A stretch of 64,000 nucleotides of DNA from Paenibacillus pabuli (GCF_039831995.1 NZ_JBDOIO010000005.1:62001-126000); one strand, 5' to 3'; counted from the first letter of the stretch, positions 12,898-24,713 are shown. Notes: generated by a model from the sequence alone, not told the origin. Numbers and translations are program-made.

Positions 12898-14265
12898 TTG
12901 GAACAGTGGCTAAAAAACCTTCGTAAGGGATACGGCAAGAAACTCGTGTCTATCCACTTCTGGAATGCCTGGATCGTAGTGATCCTCGCCGTCACGGGAC
13001 TTATGTTAGTCGGTGGGTTCTGGCGTGAAATACTCGGTATGGGGCGCGTATGGCTAAAATGGCTTCATATTATTGTTGGGTTGGCTATGCTAGCACCTGT
13101 TGTTTATTACTTGATACTGGCGAGCAAACACTGGAAACAGCTCCGGAACAGACCTTGGCAAAAAGTGAATACGATCATCGTGCTTGTTCTGCTGATTGGC
13201 TGGCTAATCTCAGGCATTGTATTATGGCAATTTAAACTCGCGGGACCGAAATGGTCAAATGCCGCACTTTTGACTCATGATTTGTTAACTTGGTTGGGTC
13301 TGCCCTACATCATCTACCACTCCATTACCCGTACCAAATGGTTAAAAGATTCGACACGCCGTACGGTGAGTGCTGGCAAATCGACGAAAGCAATCAGCGG
13401 CACAGCCGATTCATTGGGCATATCTGGAGAAAATGCAACTACAGCAGCTGCAACCTCAGCTCCTAGATCTGATCATGCTTCTGCGACAACTTTACCTGAT
13501 CAACCTCAGAAACCCCAACCGGTGTATACACGGCGTGCGTTTATTCGGTCAGCTGTAGGTGTGGGGTTAGCCGTAACACTCGGCCCTACCTTTGTCTCTT
13601 GGGTTGGACGTAATCTCAGTATAGACAACAGCATCGACAGTATGCTGGAGAACGACCCCAATCGGCTGAGTCCGTTGCCGCAACCCGCGGCTGCCTCTTC
13701 CCCTCCCATTGGAGGAGGTGCAGAAGGTCATTTCCGAGTATACACGGTTACTCCCATTCCCTCGTTTTCAAATGAGAATTGGTCATTTCGGATCGATGGG
13801 CTTGTCGAACGGGCGCAGAGTTGGAATTGGGAACAATTCGTCAAGCTCACTCGCACCGTACAGGTCAGTGATTTCCATTGTGTAACTGGCTGGTCCGTAT
13901 ATAAGAACACGTGGGAAGGGATCTCTCTTAAACAACTGTTGAGCCAAGCCGGAGTAAAACCCGAAGCACACAGTGTCAAATTTTACTCTGGAGACGGGGT
14001 ATATACGGATGCCATTACGATGGATCAGGCACAGATGGAAGATATCATGGTAGCCGTCATGCATGATGGCAAACCCATCCCCGCAGATCTCGGTGGTCCG
14101 GTACGACTTGTGATTCCCCAGATGTATGCCTATAAGTCGGTAAAATGGTTGAATCGTATTGAGCTCATCGAAAGTGAACATATCGGTTACTGGGAAGAAC
14201 GAGGATACGACAAGGATGCATGGCTTACAGGCGCAGCTCAGCGCATCCCCAATATCAGTTCCTAA
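12898..14265 (+). CDS. Fused cytochrome-b-type membrane domain and molybdopterin oxidoreductase
   Basis: The 455-residue protein starts with TTG, with GGGGTGAT upstream. Residues 18-142 form four membrane helices with histidines at 20, 57, 127 and 141 that could bind haem, as in b561/MsrQ-like proteins. A hydrophilic Ser/Thr/Ala linker (about 150-208) leads to an internal twin-arginine motif TRRAFIRSAV and a fifth hydrophobic stretch (211-236). Residues 280-450 are a sulfite-oxidase-fold domain with the molybdenum-binding cysteine in DFHCVTGWSV (Cys328). The likely role is reduction of an external substrate with electrons from the membrane. The substrate is unknown; MsrPQ-like repair of oxidised methionine is one possibility. 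It stands alone between the rRNA operon and ligA. Confidence 0.85.
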   Translation: MEQWLKNLRKGYGKKLVSIHFWNAWIVVILAVTGLMLVGGFWREILGMGRVWLKWLHIIVGLAMLAPVVYYLILASKHWKQLRNRPWQKVNTIIVLVLLIGWLISGIVLWQFKLAGPKWSNAALLTHDLLTWLGLPYIIYHSITRTKWLKDSTRRTVSAGKSTKAISGTADSLGISGENATTAAATSAPRSDHASATTLPDQPQKPQPVYTRRAFIRSAVGVGLAVTLGPTFVSWVGRNLSIDNSIDSMLENDPNRLSPLPQPAAASSPPIGGGAEGHFRVYTVTPIPSFSNENWSFRIDGLVERAQSWNWEQFVKLTRTVQVSDFHCVTGWSVYKNTWEGISLKQLLSQAGVKPEAHSVKFYSGDGVYTDAITMDQAQMEDIMVAVMHDGKPIPADLGGPVRLVIPQMYAYKSVKWLNRIELIESEHIGYWEERGYDKDAWLTGAAQRIPNISS

Positions 14266-14327
14266 CGTTTGACCTCAAACTCGTGTGGAGTCTATGAATT
14301 GAAAAACATCATACAAATGAATAGCAG

Positions 14328-14370
14328 AAACCCCCGATCTCCACCTAGCGTGGTTAATCGGGGGTTTCTT
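14328..14370. terminator. Bidirectional terminator between the molybdoenzyme gene and ligA
   Basis: AAACCCCCGAT and ATCGGGGGTTT form a perfect 11-base stem with an inner CCAC/GTGG hairpin. T-rich sequence follows on both sides, so it can serve both converging genes. Confidence 0.85.
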
Positions 14371-14394
14371 CATTTTCTAGCTATCAGGTTAGTC

Positions 14395-16434
<2,040 letters not shown>

Positions 16435-16475
16435 CTATGTAGAACGAACACTTATATTGCACTTAAACTCCGCTG

Positions 16476-16602
16476 GCAGAATAATCTCCGATCGCTGTTG
16501 TCACTGGATTTCTTGTCATATTCATTAAGGTTGAAATCCCGTGACAAAGGCGAACGCGTTGCTTCTACAGATTTTCTGCCCTCTTCGTTATTGTGCAATA
16601 TT
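16476..16602. repeat. Dispersed intergenic hairpin repeat, copy A (divergent)
   Basis: The stretch between pcrA and ligA shares its order of blocks with copies at 19051-19182 and 49688-49858: a left segment with CCGATCG, a long hairpin, then a tail ending near GTGCAATATT. The hairpin arms are at 16498-16511 and 16534-16547. In this copy the outer arm reads TTGTC/GACAA where the other copies read TTATC/GATAA, a compensatory change that keeps the pairing. Confidence 0.7.
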
Positions 16603-16623
16603 AAAGTTTCGTTCATAAACCAT

Positions 16624-18984
16624 TTATTCTACTTTGGTAATTGGGGCAAAGCCGGCGAGCAAGCGTTTCACACCGACCGGAGCCGGGAAGGCAATCTGCA
16701 GTTCTGTATCGTTGCCCGTACCTTTCACCGCGACAATGGTACCCGTACCCCATTTGCCATGCTGCACTTTATCTCCTGCCTTGAAGCCTGCTTCACTATT
16801 GGAAGCTGCAGGCTTGGAGGCAGATGAAGGCGCAGCATATGTTGGGCGAGAGGTACTTGTAGTCACACGGGAAGTTGGCGCGGATGCGGTAGCAGAGGAA
16901 CCACTTCTGCTCTGTTGTTCAAAGAGCTTGGCCGCACTACCGCCACCAAAGTTGCTTCCACCACTGGTGCCCAGTCCACGTCCGCCATAGGAACCTCCTG
17001 CATTGGCGCCACGACGGTAACGGTCACGGACAATGGAAGTATCCTCTTTTAGCTCATCCGGAATTTCATCCAGGAAGCGGGAAGGCGGATTCGCCGTTGT
17101 TCGTCCGAACAGGGTTCTCATCTGCGCACAAGACAAGAAGAGCTGTTCTTCTGCACGAGTGATCCCTACATAAGCAAGTCTGCGTTCTTCCTCCAACTCT
17201 TCATTATCCATAAAGGCCCGGCTGTGTGGGAAGACGCCTTCCTCCATACCCACGATGAACACAACAGGGAATTCCAGACCTTTGGCACTGTGCATCGTCA
17301 TTAGAGTAACCGCGTCGCTCTGATCCTCTTCATCATCGTTCATGCTGTCGATATCTGCAATGAGTGCCAGATCGGTGAGGAACGAGACAAGCGTTTTGTC
17401 TTCATTATTTTTCTCAAATTCCATGGTCACGGAAAGGAACTCTTCAATGTTTTCCAGACGTGCACGGGATTCAAGTGTATTTTCGTTCTGCATCTCAAGA
17501 CGATATTGACTCATCTCCAGAATCTTCTCGGTCAGCTCCGTTACAGATAGATACTCTACCATCTGATGCAGCGCAGCAATCATGTCGTAGAACTCCACCA
17601 GCGCGTTCCGCGTGCGGCCCGCAAAGCCGAGATCGTCCACGACCTGAAGTACACGGAATATGGAAATCCCACGTTCTCCTGCTGCAGCTGCCAGCTTCGC
17701 CACGGTTGTATCACCAATGCTGCGTTTAGGCACATTAATGATCCGGGTGAGGCTGATATCATCGTCGGGGTTAGATAGCAGGCGAAGGTACGCCAGGATG
17801 TCCTTGATCTCTTTACGATCATAGAACTTGATGCCGCCGACAATCTGATACGGAATATCAGACTTGATCAGAATTTCCTCTATAACCCGGGACTGGGCGT
17901 TGGTACGGTACAAAATGGCATGGTTTTGATAGGATTTGCCGTTCTTGACGTTTTTACTAATCTCGGAGGTAACAAAATACCCTTCATCATGCTCGGAGTC
18001 TGCACGGTATACCTTGATCTTCGAACCACCCTCCTTGTCCGTCCACAGCTTCTTCGGCTTGCGTCCGGAGTTGAGGCCAATGACCTCATTCGCTGCATTC
18101 AGGATGGTGGACGTCGAACGGTAATTCTGCTCCAGCATAATGGTCTGTGCCTCTGGATAGTCTTTCTCAAAGTTCAGAATGTTGCTAATATCCGCCCCGC
18201 GCCAGCGGTAGATCGATTGGTCACTATCCCCAACCACGCAGATCCGGTGATGGCTGTCAGCCAGCATGCGGCACAGCATGTACTGCGCACGGTTCGTATC
18301 CTGATACTCATCGACATGGATGTATTGGAATTTCTTTTGGTAAAAGTCGAGGACTTCCGGCACTTCTTTGAACAGTTGAATGGTTGCCATAATGAGATCG
18401 TCGAAGTCGAGTGAATTATTGGCTCTCAGACGTTTCTGGTACATTTTATATACCTTCGCCACAATGCCTTCAAAATAGTCGCCAGCCTGCTTCTCATACT
18501 GGTCAGGACCGATCAGTTCATTTTTCGCGGTACTCATCATGGCCTGAACAGCTTTTGGTTCGAATTTCTTGGTGTCGATATTCTGGTCTTTCATACAACT
18601 GCGAATAACGGATAACTGGTCGGATGAGTCCAAGATACTGAAGTTCGAAGTAAAACCAATGCGTTCAATGTCCCGGCGCAGGATGCGCACGCACATGGAG
18701 TGGAACGTGGATACCCAAATGTCGCGACCCTGTGAGCCACCAACGAGCTGGGATACCCGGTCCTGCATCTCACGAGCAGCTTTGTTCGTAAATGTAATCG
18801 CCAAAATGCCCCATGGAGGTGTCTTGCGTGTTGCGATAAGGTAAGCAATCCGGTGTGTCAGCACCCGGGTCTTACCACTGCCCGCTCCGGCCATAATCAA
18901 TAGTGGTCCATCGGTTGCCTCGACGGCTTGCCGCTGAGGGGTGTTAAGCCGTGCTACGGCATCATGTATATTTACAGGTTGCAT
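16624..18984 (-). CDS. pcrA: PcrA, UvrD-family DNA helicase
   Basis: The 786-residue protein has the UvrD/Rep motifs: GAGSGKT near 33 (Walker A), VDEYQDTN near 225 (Walker B), a QNYRS motif near 285, and [15 protein letters not shown] near 565. The low-complexity Ser/Gly/Ala linker (about 660-740) and the C-terminal Tudor-like [12 protein letters not shown] segment that binds RNA polymerase are typical of PcrA. It translocates 3' to 5', removes RecA and works in repair and rolling-circle replication. AAGGAG lies 9 bases before the ATG. It sits between pcrB and ligA, the usual operon. Confidence 0.97.
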   Translation of the reverse strand: MQPVNIHDAVARLNTPQRQAVEATDGPLLIMAGAGSGKTRVLTHRIAYLIATRKTPPWGILAITFTNKAAREMQDRVSQLVGGSQGRDIWVSTFHSMCVRILRRDIERIGFTSNFSILDSSDQLSVIRSCMKDQNIDTKKFEPKAVQAMMSTAKNELIGPDQYEKQAGDYFEGIVAKVYKMYQKRLRANNSLDFDDLIMATIQLFKEVPEVLDFYQKKFQYIHVDEYQDTNRAQYMLCRMLADSHHRICVVGDSDQSIYRWRGADISNILNFEKDYPEAQTIMLEQNYRSTSTILNAANEVIGLNSGRKPKKLWTDKEGGSKIKVYRADSEHDEGYFVTSEISKNVKNGKSYQNHAILYRTNAQSRVIEEILIKSDIPYQIVGGIKFYDRKEIKDILAYLRLLSNPDDDISLTRIINVPKRSIGDTTVAKLAAAAGERGISIFRVLQVVDDLGFAGRTRNALVEFYDMIAALHQMVEYLSVTELTEKILEMSQYRLEMQNENTLESRARLENIEEFLSVTMEFEKNNEDKTLVSFLTDLALIADIDSMNDDEEDQSDAVTLMTMHSAKGLEFPVVFIVGMEEGVFPHSRAFMDNEELEEERRLAYVGITRAEEQLFLSCAQMRTLFGRTTANPPSRFLDEIPDELKEDTSIVRDRYRRGANAGGSYGGRGLGTSGGSNFGGGSAAKLFEQQSRSGSSATASAPTSRVTTSTSRPTYAAPSSASKPAASNSEAGFKAGDKVQHGKWGTGTIVAVKGTGNDTELQIAFPAPVGVKRLLAGFAPITKVE

Positions 18985-19050
18985 GCATGCATGCTCCTTT
19001 CGTTGGTTGATCGATATAACAGATCTATCAGTTACACTTGGACTTCGATT

Positions 19051-19182
19051 TGCAGAACCATCTTCCGATCGTCGTTATCCCCAGATTTTTTGATTCCCTT
19101 TATGAAAGGGAAAATCCGGTGATAAATACGAACACTTCGTTTCTTCAGATTGCTTCTGCACTCTCCGTTTCTGTGTAAACAT
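19051..19182. repeat. Dispersed intergenic hairpin repeat, copy B
   Basis: The pcrB-pcrA spacer (18985-19272) holds a repeat closely similar to copy C. It runs from TGCAGAACCATCTTCCGATC through a hairpin (arms 19075-19088 and 19112-19125, with an inner CCCTTTATGAAAGGG) to TTCTTCAGATTGCTTCTGCA and GTTTCTGTGTAA. All three copies have the same orientation and lie between minus-strand genes. Confidence 0.85.
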
Positions 19183-19272
19183 AAACTTGTATACGAATTG
19201 CTTAATTAGTAGGGCAAAGTTCTATTTTAACAGATCGTAAGGGGAAATTGGGGGAATGGTAAACTAAACCGA

Positions 19273-19968
19273 TTAAACGGTTCCTTTTACAGCTTGTACC
19301 GTCTCGAGTGCCTTCTTCAAATCGCTGTACACAATGTTACCCACAACGACGGTGTCTGCAACTTCGGAAGCTTGTGCTGCTTTCTCAGGATTGTCGATTC
19401 CCCCGCCATAAATGAGATGTGCACGATCCAATTGCCTATGGGTCTCGTCGACCAGCTCCATATCGCCAAACGTTCCGCTGTACTCCATATATACAATAGG
19501 AAGATTGAGCAGCCGCTCTGCAGCTTGTGCATACGCCACCGCCGCACCCGTCGTCAGTTCCGTATCTGCTCCAGTCAAACGCGCTACGGTGGAGTCGGCA
19601 TTAAGCACGATATACCCCTCGGCAATCAGCAGATCCCACGGAATAAGGTAGCCAAAACGTTCGATGGCCTGTTGATGGTGCCCAATCATCCATTTGCTAT
19701 CCGTTGCATTCAGCACCATCGGGATCAGATATCCGTCAAAACCAGGGACAACCGCCTCCAGATCGGATACTTCCAGCACACAGGGCAGCTCGTAGCGACG
19801 CACGCGGGACATCAGGTCTACCGTGTTATCATAGGTGATTCCCGAAGACCCCCCAACGATGATAGCGTCGGTCCCTGACATACACACCAGATCGAGTGCT
19901 TCATCCGTGATTTCCCGGTCCGGGTCGAGCTTAAATACGTGTCTCCACTGCTTAATCATGTCTATCAA
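19273..19968 (-). CDS. pcrB: PcrB, heptaprenylglyceryl phosphate synthase
   Basis: The 231-residue TIM-barrel protein matches the GGGP/HepGP synthase family: FKLDPDREI near 13, a VGGSSG loop near 38, PMVLNATDSKW near 82, YMEYSGTFG near 158, and GGGIDNPEKA near 190 for phosphate binding. It joins a polyprenyl diphosphate to sn-glycerol-1-phosphate to make an archaeal-type ether lipid. The start is TTG at 19968 with GGAGG 8 bases upstream; the ATG three codons later is 17 bases from that site. It is the first gene of pcrB-pcrA-ligA. Confidence 0.95.
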   Translation of the reverse strand: MIDMIKQWRHVFKLDPDREITDEALDLVCMSGTDAIIVGGSSGITYDNTVDLMSRVRRYELPCVLEVSDLEAVVPGFDGYLIPMVLNATDSKWMIGHHQQAIERFGYLIPWDLLIAEGYIVLNADSTVARLTGADTELTTGAAVAYAQAAERLLNLPIVYMEYSGTFGDMELVDETHRQLDRAHLIYGGGIDNPEKAAQASEVADTVVVGNIVYSDLKKALETVQAVKGTV

Positions 19969-20017
19969 CGAACATTCCTCCAGAGGTTCTTCTGCATCCT
20001 AAAAAGCTTGTAAACTA

Positions 20018-20046
20018 AGTCTAAGTCAGCAGGCAGTGAGTGTCAA
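20018..20046 (-). promoter_or_regulatory. Sigma-A promoter of pcrB-pcrA-ligA
   Basis: The minus strand has a perfect TTGACA at 20046-20041, a 17-base spacer and TAGACT at 20023-20018, about 50 bases upstream of the pcrB start. Confidence 0.7.
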
Positions 20047-20065
20047 TGTTCGCATAAAAAGGGGA

Positions 20066-20118
20066 ACAAAAAATCACAGACTTTTCCCTGTAAAGTTCGG
20101 GAGTCGGTCTGCGATTTT
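20066..20118 (-). terminator. Terminator at the end of the polysaccharide locus
   Basis: On the minus strand AAAATCGCAGAC pairs with GTCTGTGATTTT around an inner loop and is followed by a T run. It lies downstream of the GDPD-like gene and separates it from pcrB. Confidence 0.85.
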
Positions 20119-20173
20119 AGGAGGGAAGGATGTCTTCACTATGAGTCAGACAAAGATTGAGTAATATTGAAGG

Positions 20174-21049
20174 TTACGGCTTCCAGGCAAAACGAGTATT
20201 CATCTGATCCAGCTCTTCTTCCGTCAGCACATCTGAATAGACGCCATATACGCCCCACTTTTCATAGTTGGCCACCTGGTCGGTGTCATTGATGGTATGC
20301 ACGTAAGTAACAGCGCCCGCCTTCTTCAGTTTGGCGACGAAATTCTGATTCACTTTGTATTCCGGCATGGTTACGGCATCGATGTCATTGTTCTCCACAA
20401 AATCAACGACCTGTGCTTCCGTATCCTGAGTGGCATAGAGGGTATAGATAATGGAAGGGAACGCATAGATTTCTTTCACAGTGTCCAGCATTGGCTCATT
20501 ATAAATCTGCACCACGATACGATTGAGTACAGATGGATCTTTCTTTTTGGCAGCATTGACGAGAGAAGATAACACCTGCTGAATGTCCTCATCCTTCTGC
20601 TCTTTGGTATCCGTTACGATATACATATCGGGATATTGCGACAGCACATTAACGATGCCTTCTGCATCCATGGGTTGATACATGCCCAAAATTGGGGTGT
20701 TCATAAATTCATCATGCGTAAGTGCCCCAGCCTGTTTGTCTTCAGGAAGCTCCTCTTCCTGCCCTAGCAGTTTGCTCATATTGGCAGTCCATTCATGTCT
20801 GGCTACAGCTACGCGATCTGAGGTGAGCATGAAGTCGATCTCAAACACTCTTGTGCCTTTTTCATAATTAGCGATCATCGCTTCATAAGCGTTGGTATAA
20901 GGCTGATCACGGATACTGCCCATGGCATGGGCAATCAATCTATAGGCTGTAAACCCATTACGCTGTTGCTCACCTTGACTGTCATAGGCAAAAAAGAGTG
21001 TACCCACGGTAACGAGCAGTAATGTCATGACGGCGGCAATTCGTTTCAT
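20174..21049 (-). CDS. Glycerophosphodiester phosphodiesterase-like secreted protein
   Basis: The ATG at 21049 gives MKRIAAVMTLLLVTVGTLFF, a signal peptide or anchor, so the 291-residue protein acts outside the membrane. The open frame reaches 21268, but that part overlaps the preceding gene and does not look like protein. The body is a PLC-like TIM barrel of the GDPD family: AHAMG near 49, EIDFMLTSD near 80, ARHEW near 94, IVTDTKEQ near 147, and VYGVYSD near the C-terminus. The usual HRG is HAMG, so it is a divergent member; the substrate is unknown. It is the last gene of the glycan locus, behind its own terminator-like hairpin. Confidence 0.75.
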   Translation of the reverse strand: MKRIAAVMTLLLVTVGTLFFAYDSQGEQQRNGFTAYRLIAHAMGSIRDQPYTNAYEAMIANYEKGTRVFEIDFMLTSDRVAVARHEWTANMSKLLGQEEELPEDKQAGALTHDEFMNTPILGMYQPMDAEGIVNVLSQYPDMYIVTDTKEQKDEDIQQVLSSLVNAAKKKDPSVLNRIVVQIYNEPMLDTVKEIYAFPSIIYTLYATQDTEAQVVDFVENNDIDAVTMPEYKVNQNFVAKLKKAGAVTYVHTINDTDQVANYEKWGVYGVYSDVLTEEELDQMNTRFAWKP

Positions 21050-21173
21050 ATGATGTTCACATCCTTTAAGAGTGAGATGGGGGTGAGGAAGTGTATAGCT
21101 AATAAGATATGACAGCGTATGTGCGGGATTTCCTTTTTGATAGCTAACTACCCGAATTGATGAGGTGTAAAAC

Positions 21174-21196
21174 AAAAAAGCCGCCCGGAGGCAGCT
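21174..21196 (-). terminator. Terminator after the sugar-phosphate transferase gene
   Basis: The minus strand has AGCTGCC pairing GGGCGGCT with a short loop, then six Ts, 33 bases beyond the stop of the gene at 21229. Confidence 0.75.
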
Positions 21197-21228
21197 GTTA
21201 AATGGTGGTAAGGTTTGGTTTGTTGGAT

Positions 21229-22629
21229 CTAATACGCATTCTTGAGACCATTTCGAATGGTTTCCCATATGATCTTGATATCGAATAATAAAGACCAGTT
21301 TTCAATATAAAAGATGTCCTGTTCGATCCGATCCTCGATGGAGGTATCTCCTCTTAATCCTTTACTCTGCGCCAATCCCGTAATTCCTGGGCGGACGTGA
21401 TGTTTAATCATATACTTTGGAATTTCATCCCGGAATTGATTCACGTAGTATGGACGTTCCGGTCTTGGGCCGACTACACTCATATGACCCAGCAGCACAT
21501 TGAAGAATTGAGGCAACTCATCCAGGCTGGTGCGTCTTATAAATGTACCGAATGCAGTTCGACGCGGATCATCCTTCGTGGACCAACCGGTATCAACCAC
21601 GCCTTCAGGAATGACTTTCATGGAGCGAAATTTAAACATCATGAAGTTGCGTCGGTTGAGCCCAACACGCTCCTGTTTGAAAATGACCGGTCCAGGCGAT
21701 GTCACTCTTACACCTATTGCCACAATGGCCATCACTGGAGAAGTCAGTATTATGGCGACGAGAGAAAACAGAATATCGAATGCACGTTTCATCAATCGGT
21801 TTACGGCCATATCCAGCGGGATATCACGCACGTTAATCATCGGCATGCCAGCAAAATTGTCGAAATGCGGCCGGGCCGGAAGGTAATCAAAGAAGTCTGG
21901 AATAATCAGTGTCCTTACGCCAGCCTTCTCGCACACTTCAATGATATGTGGATACTTGTCGTGGGCATCCAAAGGAAGTGCAAGAATCACCTCGTCGATC
22001 AAATGAGTCGACAGAATTTGTTCCAACTGATCAATGCGTCCTATGATCGGCTTGTAGCGCTGCTGCTCCTCTGGATCCCAGCGACGATAATCATCGAGAA
22101 AACCATATACCTCGTACCCGAGATCAGGATAACTACGGAGGTTATCATAGAAACGTTTGCCTAAAGAACCTGCCCCAAGGATCAATACGAATTGACGGTT
22201 GAAGCCCTTTTTCCGTAGTCTTCTCAGTTGAAGTTTGACGATGTAACGGTAGATTAGGGTAAAAGCAACGTTACCAATCATGTACATGGCCAGATATGCA
22301 CGAGAAATGTCGACTTCCTTGAAGAAGAACATTAAGCTCATCAGCATAAAGAAAGCTATGCCATGGACCTGAATCAGTTTTATGAATTCATCTACAAAAC
22401 GTTTTTTCCGTTTGGGCATATAAAGGGAAGACATCACACCCGCTATAATTGAAAGTCCCCCGTACACTAAGCTCCATGCAAAATACTTTTCGATTGGCAA
22501 CGAACCATGGTTGATAAGCAGGTCACTTTCAAACTTAATCCACCAAGCCATTAAGAAGGAAAACTGTATCACCATGAAATCAGCCGCAATATATAGTTGA
22601 GTCAGAAATTGCTGATTACGACGAATCAT
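21229..22629 (-). CDS. Polyprenyl-phosphate hexose-1-phosphate transferase (initiating enzyme)
   Basis: The 466-residue protein has the WbaP/CpsE plan. Four N-terminal helices (about 10-125) lead to a CoA-binding-like Rossmann segment with LILGAGSLGKR near 148. A re-entrant helix follows near 275, then the catalytic cytosolic domain, with FKQERVGLNRRNFMMFKFRSM near 315 and VGPRPERP near 395. It puts the first sugar phosphate on undecaprenyl phosphate. WsaP plays this role in S-layer glycan clusters. The start has GAGGTG upstream, and the preceding glycosyltransferase overlaps by 4 bases. Confidence 0.93.
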   Translation of the reverse strand: MIRRNQQFLTQLYIAADFMVIQFSFLMAWWIKFESDLLINHGSLPIEKYFAWSLVYGGLSIIAGVMSSLYMPKRKKRFVDEFIKLIQVHGIAFFMLMSLMFFFKEVDISRAYLAMYMIGNVAFTLIYRYIVKLQLRRLRKKGFNRQFVLILGAGSLGKRFYDNLRSYPDLGYEVYGFLDDYRRWDPEEQQRYKPIIGRIDQLEQILSTHLIDEVILALPLDAHDKYPHIIEVCEKAGVRTLIIPDFFDYLPARPHFDNFAGMPMINVRDIPLDMAVNRLMKRAFDILFSLVAIILTSPVMAIVAIGVRVTSPGPVIFKQERVGLNRRNFMMFKFRSMKVIPEGVVDTGWSTKDDPRRTAFGTFIRRTSLDELPQFFNVLLGHMSVVGPRPERPYYVNQFRDEIPKYMIKHHVRPGITGLAQSKGLRGDTSIEDRIEQDIFYIENWSLLFDIKIIWETIRNGLKNAY

Positions 22630-23618
22630 GCTTTCACCTCTGAAGATGTCTCACGAACTTCCGCACCACCGGATGACAATTCTTTCTGCGAAGAAGGTCT
22701 AATGAGCTTATTGCGGATCAGAGACAATGAGAATTTTAATGAGATACCGAGCCATACGGCTGTGTTGGTCAAAATACCATAACGCTTGGCGTAGTGTTTC
22801 CGATGAAAAACCCACATTGCCCTATGAAACTCATAAATAATTTTCATAGGTTTGCGCCGGGCACTTGCACCTTTGTAATGCACAATATATGTACGTGGGT
22901 AGTAATAAATGCCCCAACCCGCTTCTTTGATGCGATAACACCAGTCGATATCTTCACCGTACATGAAGAAGGTTTCATCCAAGCCACCCACCTGATTGAT
23001 GGTTTCACGCCGCACGAGCATGAATGCACCGACAAGACAGTCTACCGGATATTCATCATCCGGGCTGAGATGTCCCAATTGGTACTGGTTAAACTTTGGA
23101 CGTTCCGGGAACATACGTGAGATACCGAATGCATAATAAAATGATGCCGATGGCGTGGGAAATCCCCTCTTGCACGCTTTATCTAGGGAGCCATCAGGAA
23201 GGATCACCTTACAGCCGGATGCACCCATCTCAGGATGGCGGTCCATAAAATAGATCATGGTATGGAGGGTACCCTGCTTTACGATGGTATCGGAATTCAG
23301 CAATAAAATGTAGCGACCCTTAGCTGCCTTCATGGCTTGATTGTTCGCTTTAGCAAATCCTGTATTGTCACTGTTAGCAATAAGTTGGACTTGAGGATAT
23401 GAGCCCCGGATCTCTTGCACAGAATCGTCTCGTGAATCGTTGTCCACGACGATGATTTCGTAGCTGTACGACGTTATGGAGGCATAGACAGATTCCAGAC
23501 AATCGAGTGTCAGCTGACGAGTATTGTAGTTAACGATGATTATGCTGGCGTCAACCAGTTGAGGTGTCTCTGATGGTTGTAAACCGTCCATCTTTGCGGC
23601 TTCTGATACTTGGGTCAT
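22626..23618 (-). CDS. GT2 glycosyltransferase (rhamnosyltransferase-like)
   Basis: The ATG at 23618 (MTQVSEAAKMDG) has AGGAG 8 bases upstream; an upstream in-frame ATG at 23648 lacks a site. The 330 residues are a GT-A fold: ASIIIVNYNT near 24, VVDNDSRDDS near 60, LLNSDT near 105 as the DXD-like site, and EDIDWCYRIKEAGW near 220. This matches WbbL-type rhamnosyltransferases that add rhamnose early on the lipid carrier. A C-terminal hydrophobic patch (about 285-305) may touch the membrane. It is translationally coupled to the initiating transferase. Confidence 0.9.
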   Translation of the reverse strand: MTQVSEAAKMDGLQPSETPQLVDASIIIVNYNTRQLTLDCLESVYASITSYSYEIIVVDNDSRDDSVQEIRGSYPQVQLIANSDNTGFAKANNQAMKAAKGRYILLLNSDTIVKQGTLHTMIYFMDRHPEMGASGCKVILPDGSLDKACKRGFPTPSASFYYAFGISRMFPERPKFNQYQLGHLSPDDEYPVDCLVGAFMLVRRETINQVGGLDETFFMYGEDIDWCYRIKEAGWGIYYYPRTYIVHYKGASARRKPMKIIYEFHRAMWVFHRKHYAKRYGILTNTAVWLGISLKFSLSLIRNKLIRPSSQKELSSGGAEVRETSSEVKA

Positions 23619-23774
23619 TTGTAAAACTCCTGACTTGTAATGCTTCATTCATAATAATAAATCGATTCTTGATGAATAAAATAAAATTATGATGATAAAC
23701 CTAGCTTAACTATTCCAATCTAATGTGAGTATAGCATATTTTGGGTGGACGGAGCAGAGCGCAATACATACCTT

Positions 23775-24713
23775 CTAGAGTTTACCTGCTATAATAACGA
23801 ATTTAAGAACAACATTATCCAGAAAAGATTGTCTGTGGAAAGGCGTCTTTAACGCATACCACGTTCTATGAACAACACTCTTTTCTAAGATATGAAGCAA
23901 GTTTCTCATTTCATCAATTTGTGTATGGGTTAAGCGATCTTCATACGTAGCAAGAAACTGCCTTGCCTGTCTACTTAAAATATAATGGTTGTTTCCGTTC
24001 ATAAATCGATCCAGACGCTTACGCCATTTCTGTATCAAACCATCACGACTTCCACCAAGTACATTACCTTGATGCTGTCGGTACATAATAGCTGGATGCT
24101 CATCAAATATTACTTCGCCGAAGGTACAGACATATAGATAAATCCACCAGTCGTGCATAATCAACTCATTAAAATCGGACGGTATACTGCCTCTAATCTG
24201 GTTAAACGTAATATCATTCATAACCATCGTACACCCGACGCATGAATTTTCCACTAATGCATTATAAAATGTAAGCTGTTTTTGGGGAACCTTGGGCCAC
24301 ACTCCTATAGGGGTTAAATTCTGGTCTACCATCTGAGTAGAAGAACAATAAAGTAATGGAATGGACGAATTCATGGTCTGAAGTAATGTGATTGCTCGAA
24401 TGAGCTTATCTTGTTCCCAAACATCATCCTGATCACAAAAAGCGTAATAATCAAACGTGGAGGGTGAAGATCGCATCAATTCAAAGAAACTGCGAATGAC
24501 CCCCAGATTGTGCTCTGAACGAATATGAATCCGGCCCGGATATACTTCTGCATATAGTCTCAACTTCTCCATTGTACCGTCTGTAGATCCATCGTCTCTT
24601 ATATAGATTTGAGTCTCAACTTGAACTTGAGCTATCAGGCTATCCATCTGTTCACTGATATAGCGCTCACCGTTGTAGGTGGACATCATAATCAATACCT
24701 TGGGTTGTTTCAC
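23775..24713 (-). CDS. GT2 glycosyltransferase
   Basis: The 312-residue protein starts with GTG, with GAGG 6 bases upstream. It has a GT-A domain: VLIMMSTYNGERYISEQMDS near 6, IRDDGSTDGT near 38, FCDQDDVWEQDKL near 92 and a MHDWWIYLY motif near 185. These features mark the WsaF/RfbF-like rhamnosyltransferase group acting on rhamnose-containing chains. It lies 126 bases downstream of rfbD's last sense codon region, behind a hairpin at 24775-24813, and may have its own promoter (TATAAT on the minus strand near 24768-24773). Confidence 0.9.
   Translation of the reverse strand: MKQPKVLIMMSTYNGERYISEQMDSLIAQVQVETQIYIRDDGSTDGTMEKLRLYAEVYPGRIHIRSEHNLGVIRSFFELMRSSPSTFDYYAFCDQDDVWEQDKLIRAITLLQTMNSSIPLLYCSSTQMVDQNLTPIGVWPKVPQKQLTFYNALVENSCVGCTMVMNDITFNQIRGSIPSDFNELIMHDWWIYLYVCTFGEVIFDEHPAIMYRQHQGNVLGGSRDGLIQKWRKRLDRFMNGNNHYILSRQARQFLATYEDRLTHTQIDEMRNLLHILEKSVVHRTWYALKTPFHRQSFLDNVVLKFVIIAGKL

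Noticed and set aside
18961..18990. Repeated GCATGCATGCATGC at the pcrA start as a regulatory site
   Set aside because: It is short, overlaps the start codon and its ribosome-site spacing, and matches no operator I know.
20174..21268. GDPD-like gene starting at 21268
   Set aside because: The first 73 codons overlap the end of the sugar transferase gene and the terminator at 21174-21196. The signal-peptide start at 21049 is far better.
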